Source of the DNA: Rhizobium sp. ASV20
GTDB lineage: Bacteria; Pseudomonadota; Alphaproteobacteria; Rhizobiales; Rhizobiaceae
Assembly (NCBI RefSeq): GCF_016429015.1
Contig: NZ_JAELTU010000016.1
Span: 1 to 64,000, forward strand
Length of the DNA stretch: 64,000 nucleotides
Reading direction: 5' to 3'
Position 1 is the first letter of the stretch. Each line of letters begins with the position of its first letter. The notes beneath the pieces are model-generated. The model was not told the origin of the DNA. It made no database searches and was given only the letters and a program-made list of their open reading frames with translations. Positions 51,703 to 61,657 of this stretch are shown one piece after another. Both the position numbers and the translations under genes were made by a program.

Positions 51703-53157
51703 TCAAGTCGCAGCCCCGACGGCGGAGCCACGAGCACTGGCGCGGAGCACATAGTAAACCGCTCCACCGATGCCGACGCCGAAGAACCAGCCATAGGTCG
51801 CCCACCAACTCGGCAGGATCGAGGTGAATGTCGGCAGAATCGATGAAAACAGCGCGCCGATAATGAGCGCGATGAAAGCATTTCTATGCCAGCCGTTCTG
51901 GAACCGAAACTCGCCATTTTCCTGGTAGAGCGCTGCAACATTCAGCTCACCCTTCCGGATCAGATAGTAATCGACCATCATGATCCCGAAGATCGGCCCC
52001 ATGCTTGAGCCGATGAAGTTGACGAAATGCGCGGCACTCGTCTCCCATGGTGCGAAGGGGTAGAGTATCAGCGCAATCAGGGCTGCTATATAGCCGCCGC
52101 GCTTGAAGCTGATCTGCCGGGGAAAGACATTCGAGAAATCGAATGCCGGCGACACGAAGTTTGCGACCACATTGATGCCAAGCGTTGCCACCGCGAAGGT
52201 CAATGCCGCCAGCAACGCCAGGAACCAGCTGTCGAACTTCGCCGAAATCGCCTCCGGATGCAGAAGCACCTCGCCATAGACTGTGAACGCCGCCGTTGTC
52301 GTCACGCCCGCGACGAGGCAGAAGGCCAACAGATTGATCGGCAGTCCCCAGAGATTGCCTTTCCGCAAGGTCTTTGTGTCCTTGGCATAACGTGAGAAAT
52401 CGCAGAAATTCAGGTAGAGCGCCGCGAAATATGTGATCCACGTCGCAGCCACGGCCGCGAGCGCCGGGAAGGTTCCTGGCTCGCCGGGGACACCCGCGTC
52501 CTTGGTCTTTTCCAACAGCACGTCGCGCGGGATTTCGCTGCCGAAAGAGAAGCTGCCTGCCTTGACCACCAGATAGATGGCAAGCACCAGCATCATGATC
52601 CACACGGCAGGACCGGCCAGATCCTGAAACTTGCGCACCGTCTCCATGCCGCGCTGGATGATCAGGAGCTGCAGCGCCCAGACAACGACATAGCAAATGA
52701 CCTCAAGCGTCGAATGGCCAAGCATGTGGCTATTTTGATGGAAGGCAAGAATGCTCTCATTGCGGATGAGCAGGGCGACGATCGCGCCCGAAGCAGCCGC
52801 AGTCTGCGCGCCATACCAGAAGCAGGCGACGACGGCGCGCACCAGTGCTGGAACATTGGCGCCGAAGGTGCCAAACGAGGCGCGGGCAAGAACGGGGAAC
52901 GGCACCCCCGTTTTCACGCCGGCATTGCCGACCAGGCTCATAAGAATGAATATGACCAGCGAACCGATACCGATCGCGATCACGAAATTGATGAAACTGC
53001 CGCATAGCAGGAACAGACTGGCGGCGAGATAATAACCCCACAGGCTATGAACGTCGGATGTCCACACATTGAAAATACTGAACGCGCCCCACTTCCTCTC
53101 CTCAGCGGGTGCCAGATCTTCATTGTGCAATGAAGGCGATGGATTTTGTATTGTCAT
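51703..53157 (-). CDS. NCS1-family nucleobase/hydantoin permease
   Basis: A 484-residue membrane protein with about twelve helices. The N-terminus (WGAFSIFNVWTSDVHSLWGYY) is the NCS1 signature ahead of helix 1. GVPFPVLARASFG lies in helix 3, and NFCDFSRYAKD in the substrate loop. The family carries cytosine, uracil, allantoin, hydantoins or thiamine with sodium or protons. The substrate cannot be chosen by eye. The start follows GGGGAGAGGGGA. No catabolic gene for a nucleobase is adjacent. Confidence 0.88.
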   Translation of the reverse strand: MTIQNPSPSLHNEDLAPAEERKWGAFSIFNVWTSDVHSLWGYYLAASLFLLCGSFINFVIAIGIGSLVIFILMSLVGNAGVKTGVPFPVLARASFGTFGANVPALVRAVVACFWYGAQTAAASGAIVALLIRNESILAFHQNSHMLGHSTLEVICYVVVWALQLLIIQRGMETVRKFQDLAGPAVWIMMLVLAIYLVVKAGSFSFGSEIPRDVLLEKTKDAGVPGEPGTFPALAAVAATWITYFAALYLNFCDFSRYAKDTKTLRKGNLWGLPINLLAFCLVAGVTTTAAFTVYGEVLLHPEAISAKFDSWFLALLAALTFAVATLGINVVANFVSPAFDFSNVFPRQISFKRGGYIAALIALILYPFAPWETSAAHFVNFIGSSMGPIFGIMMVDYYLIRKGELNVAALYQENGEFRFQNGWHRNAFIALIIGALFSSILPTFTSILPSWWATYGWFFGVGIGGAVYYVLRASARGSAVGAAT

Positions 53158-53492
53158 TCCCCTCTCCCCATTTGCGCGAGTCTATCGGACTCGCTCATCA
53201 GCATGCTCCCAAACTACCCCCGTAGCAATTGCCACATAGGGCAAGCCGGAGTTCACCTCGGTAACAATCAGGCAGCAGGGTTTTTCTCTTTGCCGCAGAC
53301 GGTTTGCGCGGCAGCCCTCAGGAGGAGCTTCCCATGGCATCGGGGCGAGCGCAGGCTCAGAATGAACGCGGAGCGACGGGAACAATTGTCTTGCTTCGAT
53401 CAACCTCCGCCGAAGCAAATCTGCAATGAACCATCGCATGGGCGTAGCGGCGACACCGTCCCGCCCATGCGATGCACCAGTCAAAAATCCGC
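53158..53492. other. Intergenic region between metC-like and permease genes
   Basis: 335 bases; the promoter of the permease lies on the right of the minus-strand gene order, and the end of the cystathionine beta-lyase gene on the other side. The only structure I see is the inverted repeat at 53432-53474. Confidence 0.5.
53432..53474 (-). terminator. Inverted repeat after the cystathionine beta-lyase gene
   Basis: CATCGCATGGGCG and CGCCCATGCGATG are perfect 13-bp arms around a 17-nt loop, about 20 nt beyond the stop codon on the minus strand. There is no T-tract, so it may be a terminator or a 3'-end stabiliser. Confidence 0.5.
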
Positions 53493-54674
53493 CTAGCGTC
53501 TTGCCGCCGTAAGCGCCTGTTCCAGATCAGCAATGATGTCGCTTGCCGCATGTAATCCGACATTGAGGCGGATCGTCCGCTCGCTGACGCCGAAGCGCGC
53601 GAAGACATTGGTCTCGGGCGATATGCTGAGCGCAGCCTTCGCCGGCACCACGAGGCTTTCCGGACCGCCCCAGCTGACGCCGATGCGGATGAGGCGCAAT
53701 GCGTCGACAAAAACGGCAACGTCGATACTGTCGGAGACTTCAAAGGAAAATAGACCGCCAAAGCCGCTGAAGCTGCGCTTTCCCGGATGATCGCCGAGAG
53801 CGGGATGCATGACGCTGGCCACATCCTCATGTCTTAGCAGCCAGGATGCAACTTCAAGGCCGGCCTCATGGTGGTGGCGCATGCGGAACGGCAGCGTCTC
53901 CAGATTGCGAAGGACGAGCCACGCCTCGAAGGGCGCGAGCTTCGCACCCGTATAAGGGTAGATTTCACTGTTGATGCGATCGATATGCGCCTTTGAACCG
54001 GCGACAAGACCCGCCACCGTGTCGCTCTGGCCGCCGAGGTATTTTGAGGCCGCATGGATGACGATATCGATGCCAAGGGCAAGCGGGTTCTGGAAGAGCG
54101 GCGTTGCCCAGGAATTGTCGACCATCGTCACGACGCCGTGGCGGCGCGCAACGTCCGCGATGGCGCCCAGATCCTGCACCTCGAACACCATGGAGGTCGG
54201 GTTTTCGAGATAGGCGAGCTTGGCGCCGGGAAGTGCCGATATCATAGCCTCCGTATCGGCCCCATCGATATAGTCGACGGCAACGCCAAAGCGCTTCAGA
54301 ACTTTTTCGAAGAAACGGAAGGCATCGCTATAGACGTGCCTGACGGTGACGATGCGGTCGCCCGGTCCGACGAAAGCCAGGACTGCGGCCGCAATCGCAC
54401 CCATGCCGCTCGAAAAGGCGCGCGCCGCTTCGGCACCCTCCATCTCGGCGATCTTACGCTCCAGAATGCGCACGGTCGGATTGTCGCCGCGCGAATAGAT
54501 CGGCTTCGTCGAGCGGCCGGCAAAAACATCCTCCAGCTCCTTGTAGCTGTCGAACAGAAATAGCGATGTCTGGTAGATCGGCGGTACTGCCGCGTCGAAC
54601 GGATCCTTGCGATGCGGCATCAGCGCATTGGGGATGGCAACTCGGTAGGCATCGAATCTCGGTGTCTCGTTCAT
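53493..54674 (-). CDS. metC: Cystathionine beta-lyase (Cys/Met-metabolism PLP enzyme)
   Basis: A 393-residue fold-type I PLP enzyme of the Cys/Met family. PIYQTSLFLFDSYKEL and YSRGDNPTVRILE near the start, the MVDNSWATPLFQNPL segment that holds the PLP aspartate, and the Schiff-base lysine in HAASKYLGGQSD near 205 are all present. The C-terminal VSWGGPESL matches beta-lyases better than gamma-synthases. It would cleave cystathionine to homocysteine, pyruvate and ammonia. It is transcribed alone next to the siderophore locus and may be unrelated to it. Confidence 0.82.
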   Translation of the reverse strand: MNETPRFDAYRVAIPNALMPHRKDPFDAAVPPIYQTSLFLFDSYKELEDVFAGRSTKPIYSRGDNPTVRILERKIAEMEGAEAARAFSSGMGAIAAAVLAFVGPGDRIVTVRHVYSDAFRFFEKVLKRFGVAVDYIDGADTEAMISALPGAKLAYLENPTSMVFEVQDLGAIADVARRHGVVTMVDNSWATPLFQNPLALGIDIVIHAASKYLGGQSDTVAGLVAGSKAHIDRINSEIYPYTGAKLAPFEAWLVLRNLETLPFRMRHHHEAGLEVASWLLRHEDVASVMHPALGDHPGKRSFSGFGGLFSFEVSDSIDVAVFVDALRLIRIGVSWGGPESLVVPAKAALSISPETNVFARFGVSERTIRLNVGLHAASDIIADLEQALTAARR

Positions 54675-54825
54675 GGCGTACCTCTTTGGTCAGGGTGAAT
54701 GGTCGATTGGCGAGCGGGCGGCACAACACATCAACGGATTCGCTCCGCCACACCGCGAAACAGCGGAGGATGGCAACAAGATTGTCTGCAGATGCGCGGA
54801 TCGTTCCCAGCGGCGGCTGATTTCG

Positions 54826-55980
54826 TTAAGCGCCGTCTCGCGGCAACGAACCGAGCAAAGGTTGGCCATCCTCATCGGAAAGGCCTGTTAGATCGGGTGA
54901 CAGCAACCGATCCATGAAGAAGCGCTCGCGCAGCAGCATGACCAGAAGCGCCTTTTTGTGTGGAAACAGGATGTGTTTGACCTTGGCGAAGCCTGAGCGA
55001 TCAAGATTGCGGATCTGCTGGGCGTGATGATGGACAGGCTCGCCGACGATCCGGCGCGTGCGCGCATCCGCCAGGAACATGTAATGCATCAACGAGGGCA
55101 GCCAGGCGCTGACAAAGGCCTTGCCGCGGAAATCATCCTCGCCGATCGCCACATGCCAGCCTCGATCAAAACCATCCGCCTCGTAATGCGGTCCGATGCG
55201 GTCTTCTTTCGCCCAGTAAAGCTCGAAATAGCCAAAGGGCACACCGCCGAACGTCCCGATCAGCGGGAGAGTGTGCGGGTCGGCCAGACGGCTCGCAATG
55301 AAGTCGCGATGATAGGAAAGATCGCCACTATCCTCCCATATGGCGGCGACCCGCGGGTCGTTCATCCAACGGTGAAAATGCTCAAGATCGGCATCGAGAT
55401 CGGCGACGTGAAAGCCGAGCTGCGTGTTCAACCAGGGAATGAAGCGGCTATAAACGCGACCGACCGGTTTCGGCGGCCTTTGCGGGTGATGGACGCCGTT
55501 CGTCAGCACCGGCACTTCGGGATAAGCAGTGCGCGCGCTTCCAAGCCAGGGTTTCGGCTGCTGGAAAACGGATTCGGGGCGGACGATCAAGCGGGCCTCG
55601 CTCCGCTCAAGAACCCCTGCTTCCGCGAGGCGCCTCACCAGATCATCGTCCGCAAGCTCGACCTCGAAGCAGGGCAGTTGCGGATTGCAGGCCAGCACAG
55701 CTTCCGACACGGCATTGACGATATCCTCATCCGAAGCCGAAGAAGCGGTTGCTGATATGCTTTCGAAAACCATTGGGTTACCGGTAGAACTTGGGAGATA
55801 GCCTGAAGCGACCTCGATCCCGTGATATGAGATACGAAAGCCAGCGGACGACTGTCCCGGAGAGACGATAAGCGGTTGACTGAAGGCGAGTGCATGACTT
55901 GCAAAGCCCGAAGCCGGCAAATGCAGATAACGCGCTCCCGTAACCGCCGCCTTGCTCCTCAATACCAAGGAAGCATCCAT
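54826..55980 (-). CDS. vbsA: Siderophore hydroxyornithine acyltransferase (VbsA/RhbD/SidF-like GNAT)
   Basis: A 384-residue protein. The N-terminal half is of unassigned fold; the C-terminal half (from about residue 190) is a GNAT acyltransferase of the hydroxamate-siderophore type, with FHRWMNDPRVAAIWE, YFELYWAKEDRIG, GWHVAIGEDDFRGKAF and the tail DRSGFAKVKHILFPHKKALL. It should acylate N5-hydroxyornithine to form the hydroxamate. ATG 55980 is chosen because GGAGAA lies six bases before it; the ATG at 55992 overlaps that site. It diverges from the NRPS gene. The symbol follows the vicibactin genes of R. leguminosarum and is by analogy. Confidence 0.8.
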   Translation of the reverse strand: MDASLVLRSKAAVTGARYLHLPASGFASHALAFSQPLIVSPGQSSAGFRISYHGIEVASGYLPSSTGNPMVFESISATASSASDEDIVNAVSEAVLACNPQLPCFEVELADDDLVRRLAEAGVLERSEARLIVRPESVFQQPKPWLGSARTAYPEVPVLTNGVHHPQRPPKPVGRVYSRFIPWLNTQLGFHVADLDADLEHFHRWMNDPRVAAIWEDSGDLSYHRDFIASRLADPHTLPLIGTFGGVPFGYFELYWAKEDRIGPHYEADGFDRGWHVAIGEDDFRGKAFVSAWLPSLMHYMFLADARTRRIVGEPVHHHAQQIRNLDRSGFAKVKHILFPHKKALLVMLLRERFFMDRLLSPDLTGLSDEDGQPLLGSLPRDGA

Positions 55981-56306
55981 CTTATTCTCCATATTTTGAA
56001 AGCCGTTCCATTCCGAAATCGGAGGATCGTCCCCGGTGCTAATTCTGCAGCAACGAATGGCGCGCGACAGAATTCAAAATATTTTTGAGAATTCTTTTTT
56101 TCATCTCAACGCTGAATTTCAGACATCTCCATTCGTTATGCAAACAAATCAGCGAGACTTCCGATATTTCGGATATATCGACAACATGAATTCAGAATAT
56201 CCGCTTGGCTAAACTCCATACGCATGGCGTGTATCGAGAACTATACGCTATTGTGTTTCAGTTTACCGGATGTTCCCTTCAATATCTTAGGGAGATTTGC
56301 CAATCA
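55981..56306. promoter_or_regulatory. Divergent promoter region between acyltransferase and NRPS genes
   Basis: 326 bases, AT-rich, controlling both directions of the siderophore locus. It contains AGAATTC repeated with opposite symmetry around 56069-56096 and the small palindrome CTGAATTTCAG at 56112-56122. I find no TGA-N9-TCA iron box here, which fits promoters read by an iron-regulated ECF sigma factor rather than directly by RirA. No promoter consensus for that sigma factor can be assigned by eye. Confidence 0.5.
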
Positions 56307-59300
56307 ATGACTGTTCACGATCGGAACACCACGGCAGCAAATCATTCCGATTACATTGGCAAATGCTCGCTATCGCCGGCACAATCACGTATCTGGCTCC
56401 TATCCGAGACCGGTAACGAAGTCGTCTATGGGCGGCAGATACTTGCCATTGCCTTCCCTGCAATCTCGGCTGCGGCATCGCGCGAGGCTCTTGCCACCCT
56501 TTCGCGTCAGCACCCCCTCATCACATCGCAATTCGAGGCGCGAGCAGGTGGTGCGATTCAACAGATCCTGACGAGCGAGGCTGCAGTCGAAATCGTCGAC
56601 GCAGAACTGGCAATCGGCCAAGATCTGGGCGAGGCGTTGGCCGCAACAGCCTCCGCCGAACGGGTTCGCGCAGTTGATCTGACGAACGGCAATCCGGCCC
56701 GCTTCATTCTGCTTACGCAGAGCGGACAGGCGATCGGAGCCGTATTTTCTCTGCACGCCATCCTTGCCGACGCAGCTACGCTCGATCTGCTGGCAACGGA
56801 TTTCCTCTGCAATATCGGTGGCAGCCGGCCTATGGCGCCAGCCTCAACCGCGCCTTCCGATGCTGTCATGTGGATGGCCGGCAATGGCGCGCCGCGTAAT
56901 CCGGCGCCTGAGTTGATCGATTTCTGGTTTGAACGGCTAAGAGCGCAGGAAAATATCGCATCGCTGGCGCCACAAGCATCGACTGGAACGAGCATTGCCG
57001 ACGAAGGCTGGTTCGAGCATGTGCTGGAGATTTTCGCACCGGAGAGATTGATCCACAGAACATCAACCGTGGAAATCTCCCGCGACCTGCTTGCCGCTGT
57101 CGGGATCGTCCTTCGCCGCCATTCCGGCCACGACACACAGAGGATCGGGCTCGTTGTCCGACCGGAGATACAGGCGATTGCGGCACGCAGCGAGGATGTG
57201 CTGATCCTGACGGCGGAGCTCGATGGCGGCACGACATTGGAAGATGCACGCCATGTGTTTGCCGAGGAAATAGAGATCGCCGCGCAACACTCCCTGCCCT
57301 TCGAGGCACTTGCCGATGCCCTTCTGCGGCGCGATGAACTCTTTGATACGACCGGTCTCGTCAAGACACTGCTCGATGTGCGTCCGTCCCTACGCCTTCT
57401 CGAAGCGTCCCCCAACATGGCCGGTGTCCATAGCCCCGTCGAGCCGCAGGCTCGCCGAGACGCCGAGCTGGTCATTACCGTATCGGCGATGCTCAGCGAC
57501 ACGCTTCGTTTGAGCTTCGGCTTCGATCCGCAAAAATATGAGCCCGGACAAATTGGCCGTCTAGCCGATGATCTGGCCATCGCGCTTGCAAGGCTTGGCA
57601 GCAATCCGAGCGAGCAGATCAAGCATATTCCATTTGTTTCAGCAGAGGAGCTGGACAGGCTCTCCGCACCCTATCCCGATAGACCAGAGCCCGATGACGG
57701 AACGCCTGTCCACGAGGTCATCTCCGCACAGGCGAGAAGGCGACCAAATGCCTTTGCCGTGGCGCAAGGCGAAAAATCGGTCACGCATGGAGAGCTGGAA
57801 GCGGCCGCCAATCGGCTCGCACATCGTCTGATCACCCTTGGAATCGGCCCGGAAAAGCGCGTCGCGATCGCGCTTGAAAAGTCGATCGATGCGATCATTG
57901 CCATTCTGGCGGTGCTGAAGTCTGGCGGCGCCTTTACCCCAGTCGAGCCGGATCATCCGGAGGCGCGCAATCGCCATATCCTAACGGCTCCCGGCCTCTC
58001 GCTCGTCATTTCGCGGACAAGACACATTGCGAACCTCCCGAGCGATATTGCAACACCCATCCTCAACCTCGACAAGGTCGACCTTTCAGCGGAAGGCAGC
58101 CGGGCGCCGGCAACCGCAATCACCCCGGAGCAGCTGGCCTATGTGATCTACACCTCCGGCTCGACAGGCGTTCCGAAGGGCGTGGCGGTTGAACATGGTC
58201 CTCTCGCCCATCACTGCAAGGCAACGCTGCGCATCTATGAGATGAGCGAGCAGTCCTGCGAATATCCCGTTCTCCCCTTCACCTCGGATGGCGGCCATGA
58301 ACGCTGGATGGTGCCGCTGATGGCCGGCGGCGGCGTGGTGCTGACGCAGGACAGGCTCGCAACGCCGGAAGATGCCTTCGCAATGATGCGGCTCCATGGC
58401 GTCAACAACGCCAGCCTGCCCACCAGCTACGTGCGCGGTCTTGCCGAATATGCGGGCGAGAACAGCAACATACCGCGACTGCGGCTCTATTCCTTCGGTG
58501 GCGAGGCCTTGTCGCAGGCGGTGTTCGACATGATCACCGAAAACCTGAAGGCCCAGTTGTTGATCAACGGCTACGGGCCGACCGAGACCATCATGACACC
58601 GATGATCTGGAAGATCCCGGCCGGAACCCGTTTCGAGGGGGCAGTCGCGCCGATCGGTCGCGGCGTAGGCGACCGACGCATCTACATCCTCGATGCCGAC
58701 CTTGCGCCGGTTCCGGTGGGCATGATCGGCGAAATCCATATTGGCGGCAGCGGCCTGGCGCGCGGCTATCTCGGCCTGCCGGAGTTGACCGCGGATCGCT
58801 TCATTCCGGATCCCTTTACGCCGGGAAGCCGACTGTATAAGTCCGGCGACCTCGGCCGGTGGAGAGAAGACGGCATCGTTGAATTTGCCGGCCGCGCCGA
58901 TCATCAGATCAAGCTACGCGGCTTTCGGATAGAGCCGGGCGAAATCGAAGCCGTACTGCGATCGGACCAGCGCGTCGCCGAAGCGGTCGTCCTGCTGCAC
59001 AATGAAGGTGGTCGCAGCTCTCTAGTCGCCTATGTGGTGCCACGCGAAGGAGAGGGCATTGGCGTCACCGAACTACGCCGCGCCGCCATGACCGCGCTGC
59101 CCGATTACATGGTGCCGCAGACGATCATGCTGATTGACAGGCTACCGATGGGACCGAACAGCAAGCTCGACCGCGCCGCGCTGCCGGCTCCGCGCATGGA
59201 GCGCGAGATGATCGCTCCTGCCGATGACAAGGAAAAAGCAATCCTCGAAGCCTGGAAAGAGATCCTCGATATCGGTGATATCGGTGTCACCGAGAATTTC

Positions 59301-60305
59301 TTCGATATCGGCGGGCAGTCGCTGGCGGCTGTGCGTATCGTATCGCGCCTGAAGATGCGCCATCCCGATTGGCCGCTCTCCATCGCCGACATGTTCAATC
59401 ATCCGACCGTGCGCGACCTGGCGCTTGCCATCAGCGGCAAGCGCGACGACGCAGGCGTCGACGTCGTCTATCTCCGCCGCAACGGCGACCAGCCGATGCT
59501 GTACTGCTTCCCCGGTCTCCTTGTCAGCACACGCGAATATATGCGGCTTGTCGACTACCTCGGACCGGACCAGCCGGCGACCGGCTTCATCTGCTATTCC
59601 CTGACGGAAACCAAGACGCTCAGCACCCGCGTCGAGGACATCACCGCGCGCTATGCCGAGGCGGTGCGCAGACAAGCCAAGGGCCGGCCCTGCGCCTTCC
59701 TCGGCTGGTCCTGGGGCGGATTGCTCGCCTATGAGGCCGCACGGCAGATCGGCAACGACATAGACTTGCGGATGATCGGCATGGTCGACGTCTGCGATAT
59801 GGACGAGGAATTCACGGTCGGTGTCATCCCGCATTTCGAAGACGACGTCCGGGACCGTACCCATGCGGCAGTTCAAAGCTGGCTCGTCCATACCCCAATG
59901 CGCGAGGACTGGAAGAGGCTTCTCGCCGCCATGGACGCGGAAGTCTACGAACAGTTCCTGCATCATATCGTCAAACACAATGTCAAACTGCCGACGGACG
60001 GTCCGGATATCGGCTCGGAAGAGCACACGTTCTGGATCCTCATCGACAATGGGATGATCTTCCGCAACTACCGTCTGCAACGATCCGATTTCCGTATCCA
60101 CTCCTTCGCGGCAGAGGATTCGCTAACCCGTTCGCTCAACGTCATCGACTGGCGCCGATATTCGCCGAATGCCACGGCATCGGAAATCGTTACCGGCACC
60201 AACCATTTGACGATCATCGGCAAGACGCCCTTCCACCAGCGTTTCGCGCGGCGGCTCGATCAGGCTCTCGCACCGGGTTCACTGTCCGCAGGCATCATCA
60301 AGTAA
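56307..60305 (+). CDS. vbsS: Single-module NRPS with thioesterase (VbsS-like siderophore synthetase)
   Basis: A 1,332-residue synthetase. Residues about 20-440 look like a condensation domain, but the HHxxxDG site reads H150-A-I-L-A-D-A, lacking the catalytic second His. An adenylation domain follows (about 480-920): YTSGSTGVPKG near 612, NGYGPTE, YKSGDLGRWREDG and GFRIEPGEIE. A carrier domain has GGQS with the phosphopantetheine Ser at about 1005. A thioesterase has GWSWGG with Ser at about 1135. A single module with a thioesterase suggests iterative joining of one unit and cyclisation, as for the trimeric vicibactin. The ATG at 56307 follows GGGAG. Confidence 0.88.
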   Translation: MTVHDRNTTAANHSDYIGKCSLSPAQSRIWLLSETGNEVVYGRQILAIAFPAISAAASREALATLSRQHPLITSQFEARAGGAIQQILTSEAAVEIVDAELAIGQDLGEALAATASAERVRAVDLTNGNPARFILLTQSGQAIGAVFSLHAILADAATLDLLATDFLCNIGGSRPMAPASTAPSDAVMWMAGNGAPRNPAPELIDFWFERLRAQENIASLAPQASTGTSIADEGWFEHVLEIFAPERLIHRTSTVEISRDLLAAVGIVLRRHSGHDTQRIGLVVRPEIQAIAARSEDVLILTAELDGGTTLEDARHVFAEEIEIAAQHSLPFEALADALLRRDELFDTTGLVKTLLDVRPSLRLLEASPNMAGVHSPVEPQARRDAELVITVSAMLSDTLRLSFGFDPQKYEPGQIGRLADDLAIALARLGSNPSEQIKHIPFVSAEELDRLSAPYPDRPEPDDGTPVHEVISAQARRRPNAFAVAQGEKSVTHGELEAAANRLAHRLITLGIGPEKRVAIALEKSIDAIIAILAVLKSGGAFTPVEPDHPEARNRHILTAPGLSLVISRTRHIANLPSDIATPILNLDKVDLSAEGSRAPATAITPEQLAYVIYTSGSTGVPKGVAVEHGPLAHHCKATLRIYEMSEQSCEYPVLPFTSDGGHERWMVPLMAGGGVVLTQDRLATPEDAFAMMRLHGVNNASLPTSYVRGLAEYAGENSNIPRLRLYSFGGEALSQAVFDMITENLKAQLLINGYGPTETIMTPMIWKIPAGTRFEGAVAPIGRGVGDRRIYILDADLAPVPVGMIGEIHIGGSGLARGYLGLPELTADRFIPDPFTPGSRLYKSGDLGRWREDGIVEFAGRADHQIKLRGFRIEPGEIEAVLRSDQRVAEAVVLLHNEGGRSSLVAYVVPREGEGIGVTELRRAAMTALPDYMVPQTIMLIDRLPMGPNSKLDRAALPAPRMEREMIAPADDKEKAILEAWKEILDIGDIGVTENFFDIGGQSLAAVRIVSRLKMRHPDWPLSIADMFNHPTVRDLALAISGKRDDAGVDVVYLRRNGDQPMLYCFPGLLVSTREYMRLVDYLGPDQPATGFICYSLTETKTLSTRVEDITARYAEAVRRQAKGRPCAFLGWSWGGLLAYEAARQIGNDIDLRMIGMVDVCDMDEEFTVGVIPHFEDDVRDRTHAAVQSWLVHTPMREDWKRLLAAMDAEVYEQFLHHIVKHNVKLPTDGPDIGSEEHTFWILIDNGMIFRNYRLQRSDFRIHSFAAEDSLTRSLNVIDWRRYSPNATASEIVTGTNHLTIIGKTPFHQRFARRLDQALAPGSLSAGIIK

Positions 60306-60336
60306 ACCCCTTACGACATTATTCTGGAGCTGCATC

Positions 60337-61656
60337 ATGACATCGCACGTGCTCGACCTCGCCGGAGCCGGAATTGGTCCGTTCAACCTCAGCCTTGCCG
60401 CCCAGCTCGATTCCGTACCGCAGCTTTCCGTCCGCTTCTTCGAACGCCGCCCATCCTTTGCCTGGCACCCAGGGATGATGCTGCCGGGCGCCGAGATGCA
60501 AACCTCCATACTCAAGGATCTGGTAACAGCCACAAACCCGACAAGTCGCTGGAGCTTTCTCTCATATCTTGTTGCTCACAAACGATTTTACCAGTTCATC
60601 AACGCAGAGTACGAGGCCGTACCGCGCAAGGAATTCGCCGATTATCTCGGCTGGGTCGCCCGCGGTTTGGCCTCGCTTCGCTTCGGATCGCGAGTGCGCG
60701 ACATCCATGCCAATGACGGCCTCTTTTCCGTAGCAACCGATGATGGGACAATCGACGCCCGCAATCTCTCCGTCGGCGTCGGAAAAATTCCGGCCCGCCC
60801 CGCCTGGGCCGAACAGTTGGCGAAATCGATGACCTTCCACAGCAGCGAGGCAGCCCAGAGACTTGGAGGCGTTGAAGCTCGGCGCGTCGCCGTCATTGGT
60901 GGCGGGCAAAGTGGTGCGGAGATCGTCGATGCGCTTCTGGACCAGAACGGTGTCTCGACCATCCATTGGGTCAGTCGCCGTCCGAATTTCGAACCTCTTG
61001 ATGCCACGCCATTTACCAATGAGCTTTTCACGCCGAGCTATATGGAGCGCTTCCACGGGCTGCCCGAGGAACTGCGGCTCACCCATACCCGTCGGCAGGT
61101 CCTGGCAAGCGACGGTGTCTCCGCCTCGACCTTGAAGAGGCTCTATCGCCGGCTCTACGAGCGCAAACTCGAAACACGAAACGCTCCCGACCAAGGCATA
61201 TCGCTACGGCCATTTCGCAACGTCATCGCTGCCGTGCAGGATGGCTCCGAGGTCAAACTGACGATGCGCAACGGTTTCGACGACAGCATCGAAACGCTTG
61301 CCGTCGACATGATCGTCCTTGCCACCGGCTATCGCTTCGTCCTTCCCGATTTCCTGCAATCGCTCGAACACCGCATCGAACTGAATTCCGTCGGCGAGCC
61401 GGTGCTGAACAGCGACTTCTCACTGGCATGGGACGGCCCGGGTGCGAACCGGATCTTCGTCCTGAATGCCGGTCGCAACAGCCATGGCATTGCAGAGCCG
61501 CAGCTCAGCCTGGCCGCCTGGCGCAGCGCTGTCATCGCCAATGCGTTGCTCGGTCATGAACACTTCAACGTCGGTCAACTCGATCCTATCGTTCAGTGGG
61601 AAACGCAGGTCCATCCATCGGGGCTCTCTTCACACATGGGACAGGCGGCAGAGTAG
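60337..61656 (+). CDS. vbsO: L-ornithine N5-monooxygenase (VbsO-like)
   Basis: A 439-residue flavin-dependent N-hydroxylase of the IucD/PvdA/SidA family. The FAD site is GAGIGPFNLSLAAQL at residues 10-24. MMLPGAEMQTSILKDLV is the family signature, the NADPH site is AVIGGGQSGAEIVDAL near 188, and the conserved ATGYRF follows near 327. It makes N5-hydroxyornithine, the precursor of the hydroxamate iron ligand. It starts 31 nt after the NRPS gene and is followed by a one-nt gap to the next gene, so the three are one operon. Confidence 0.92.
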   Translation: MTSHVLDLAGAGIGPFNLSLAAQLDSVPQLSVRFFERRPSFAWHPGMMLPGAEMQTSILKDLVTATNPTSRWSFLSYLVAHKRFYQFINAEYEAVPRKEFADYLGWVARGLASLRFGSRVRDIHANDGLFSVATDDGTIDARNLSVGVGKIPARPAWAEQLAKSMTFHSSEAAQRLGGVEARRVAVIGGGQSGAEIVDALLDQNGVSTIHWVSRRPNFEPLDATPFTNELFTPSYMERFHGLPEELRLTHTRRQVLASDGVSASTLKRLYRRLYERKLETRNAPDQGISLRPFRNVIAAVQDGSEVKLTMRNGFDDSIETLAVDMIVLATGYRFVLPDFLQSLEHRIELNSVGEPVLNSDFSLAWDGPGANRIFVLNAGRNSHGIAEPQLSLAAWRSAVIANALLGHEHFNVGQLDPIVQWETQVHPSGLSSHMGQAAE

Positions 61657-61657
61657 A

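Noticed and set aside
55981..56306. An IRO box in the NRPS promoter
   Set aside because: I looked for TGA-N9-TCA in the divergent region and found none with the right spacing; CTGAATTTCAG is too short.
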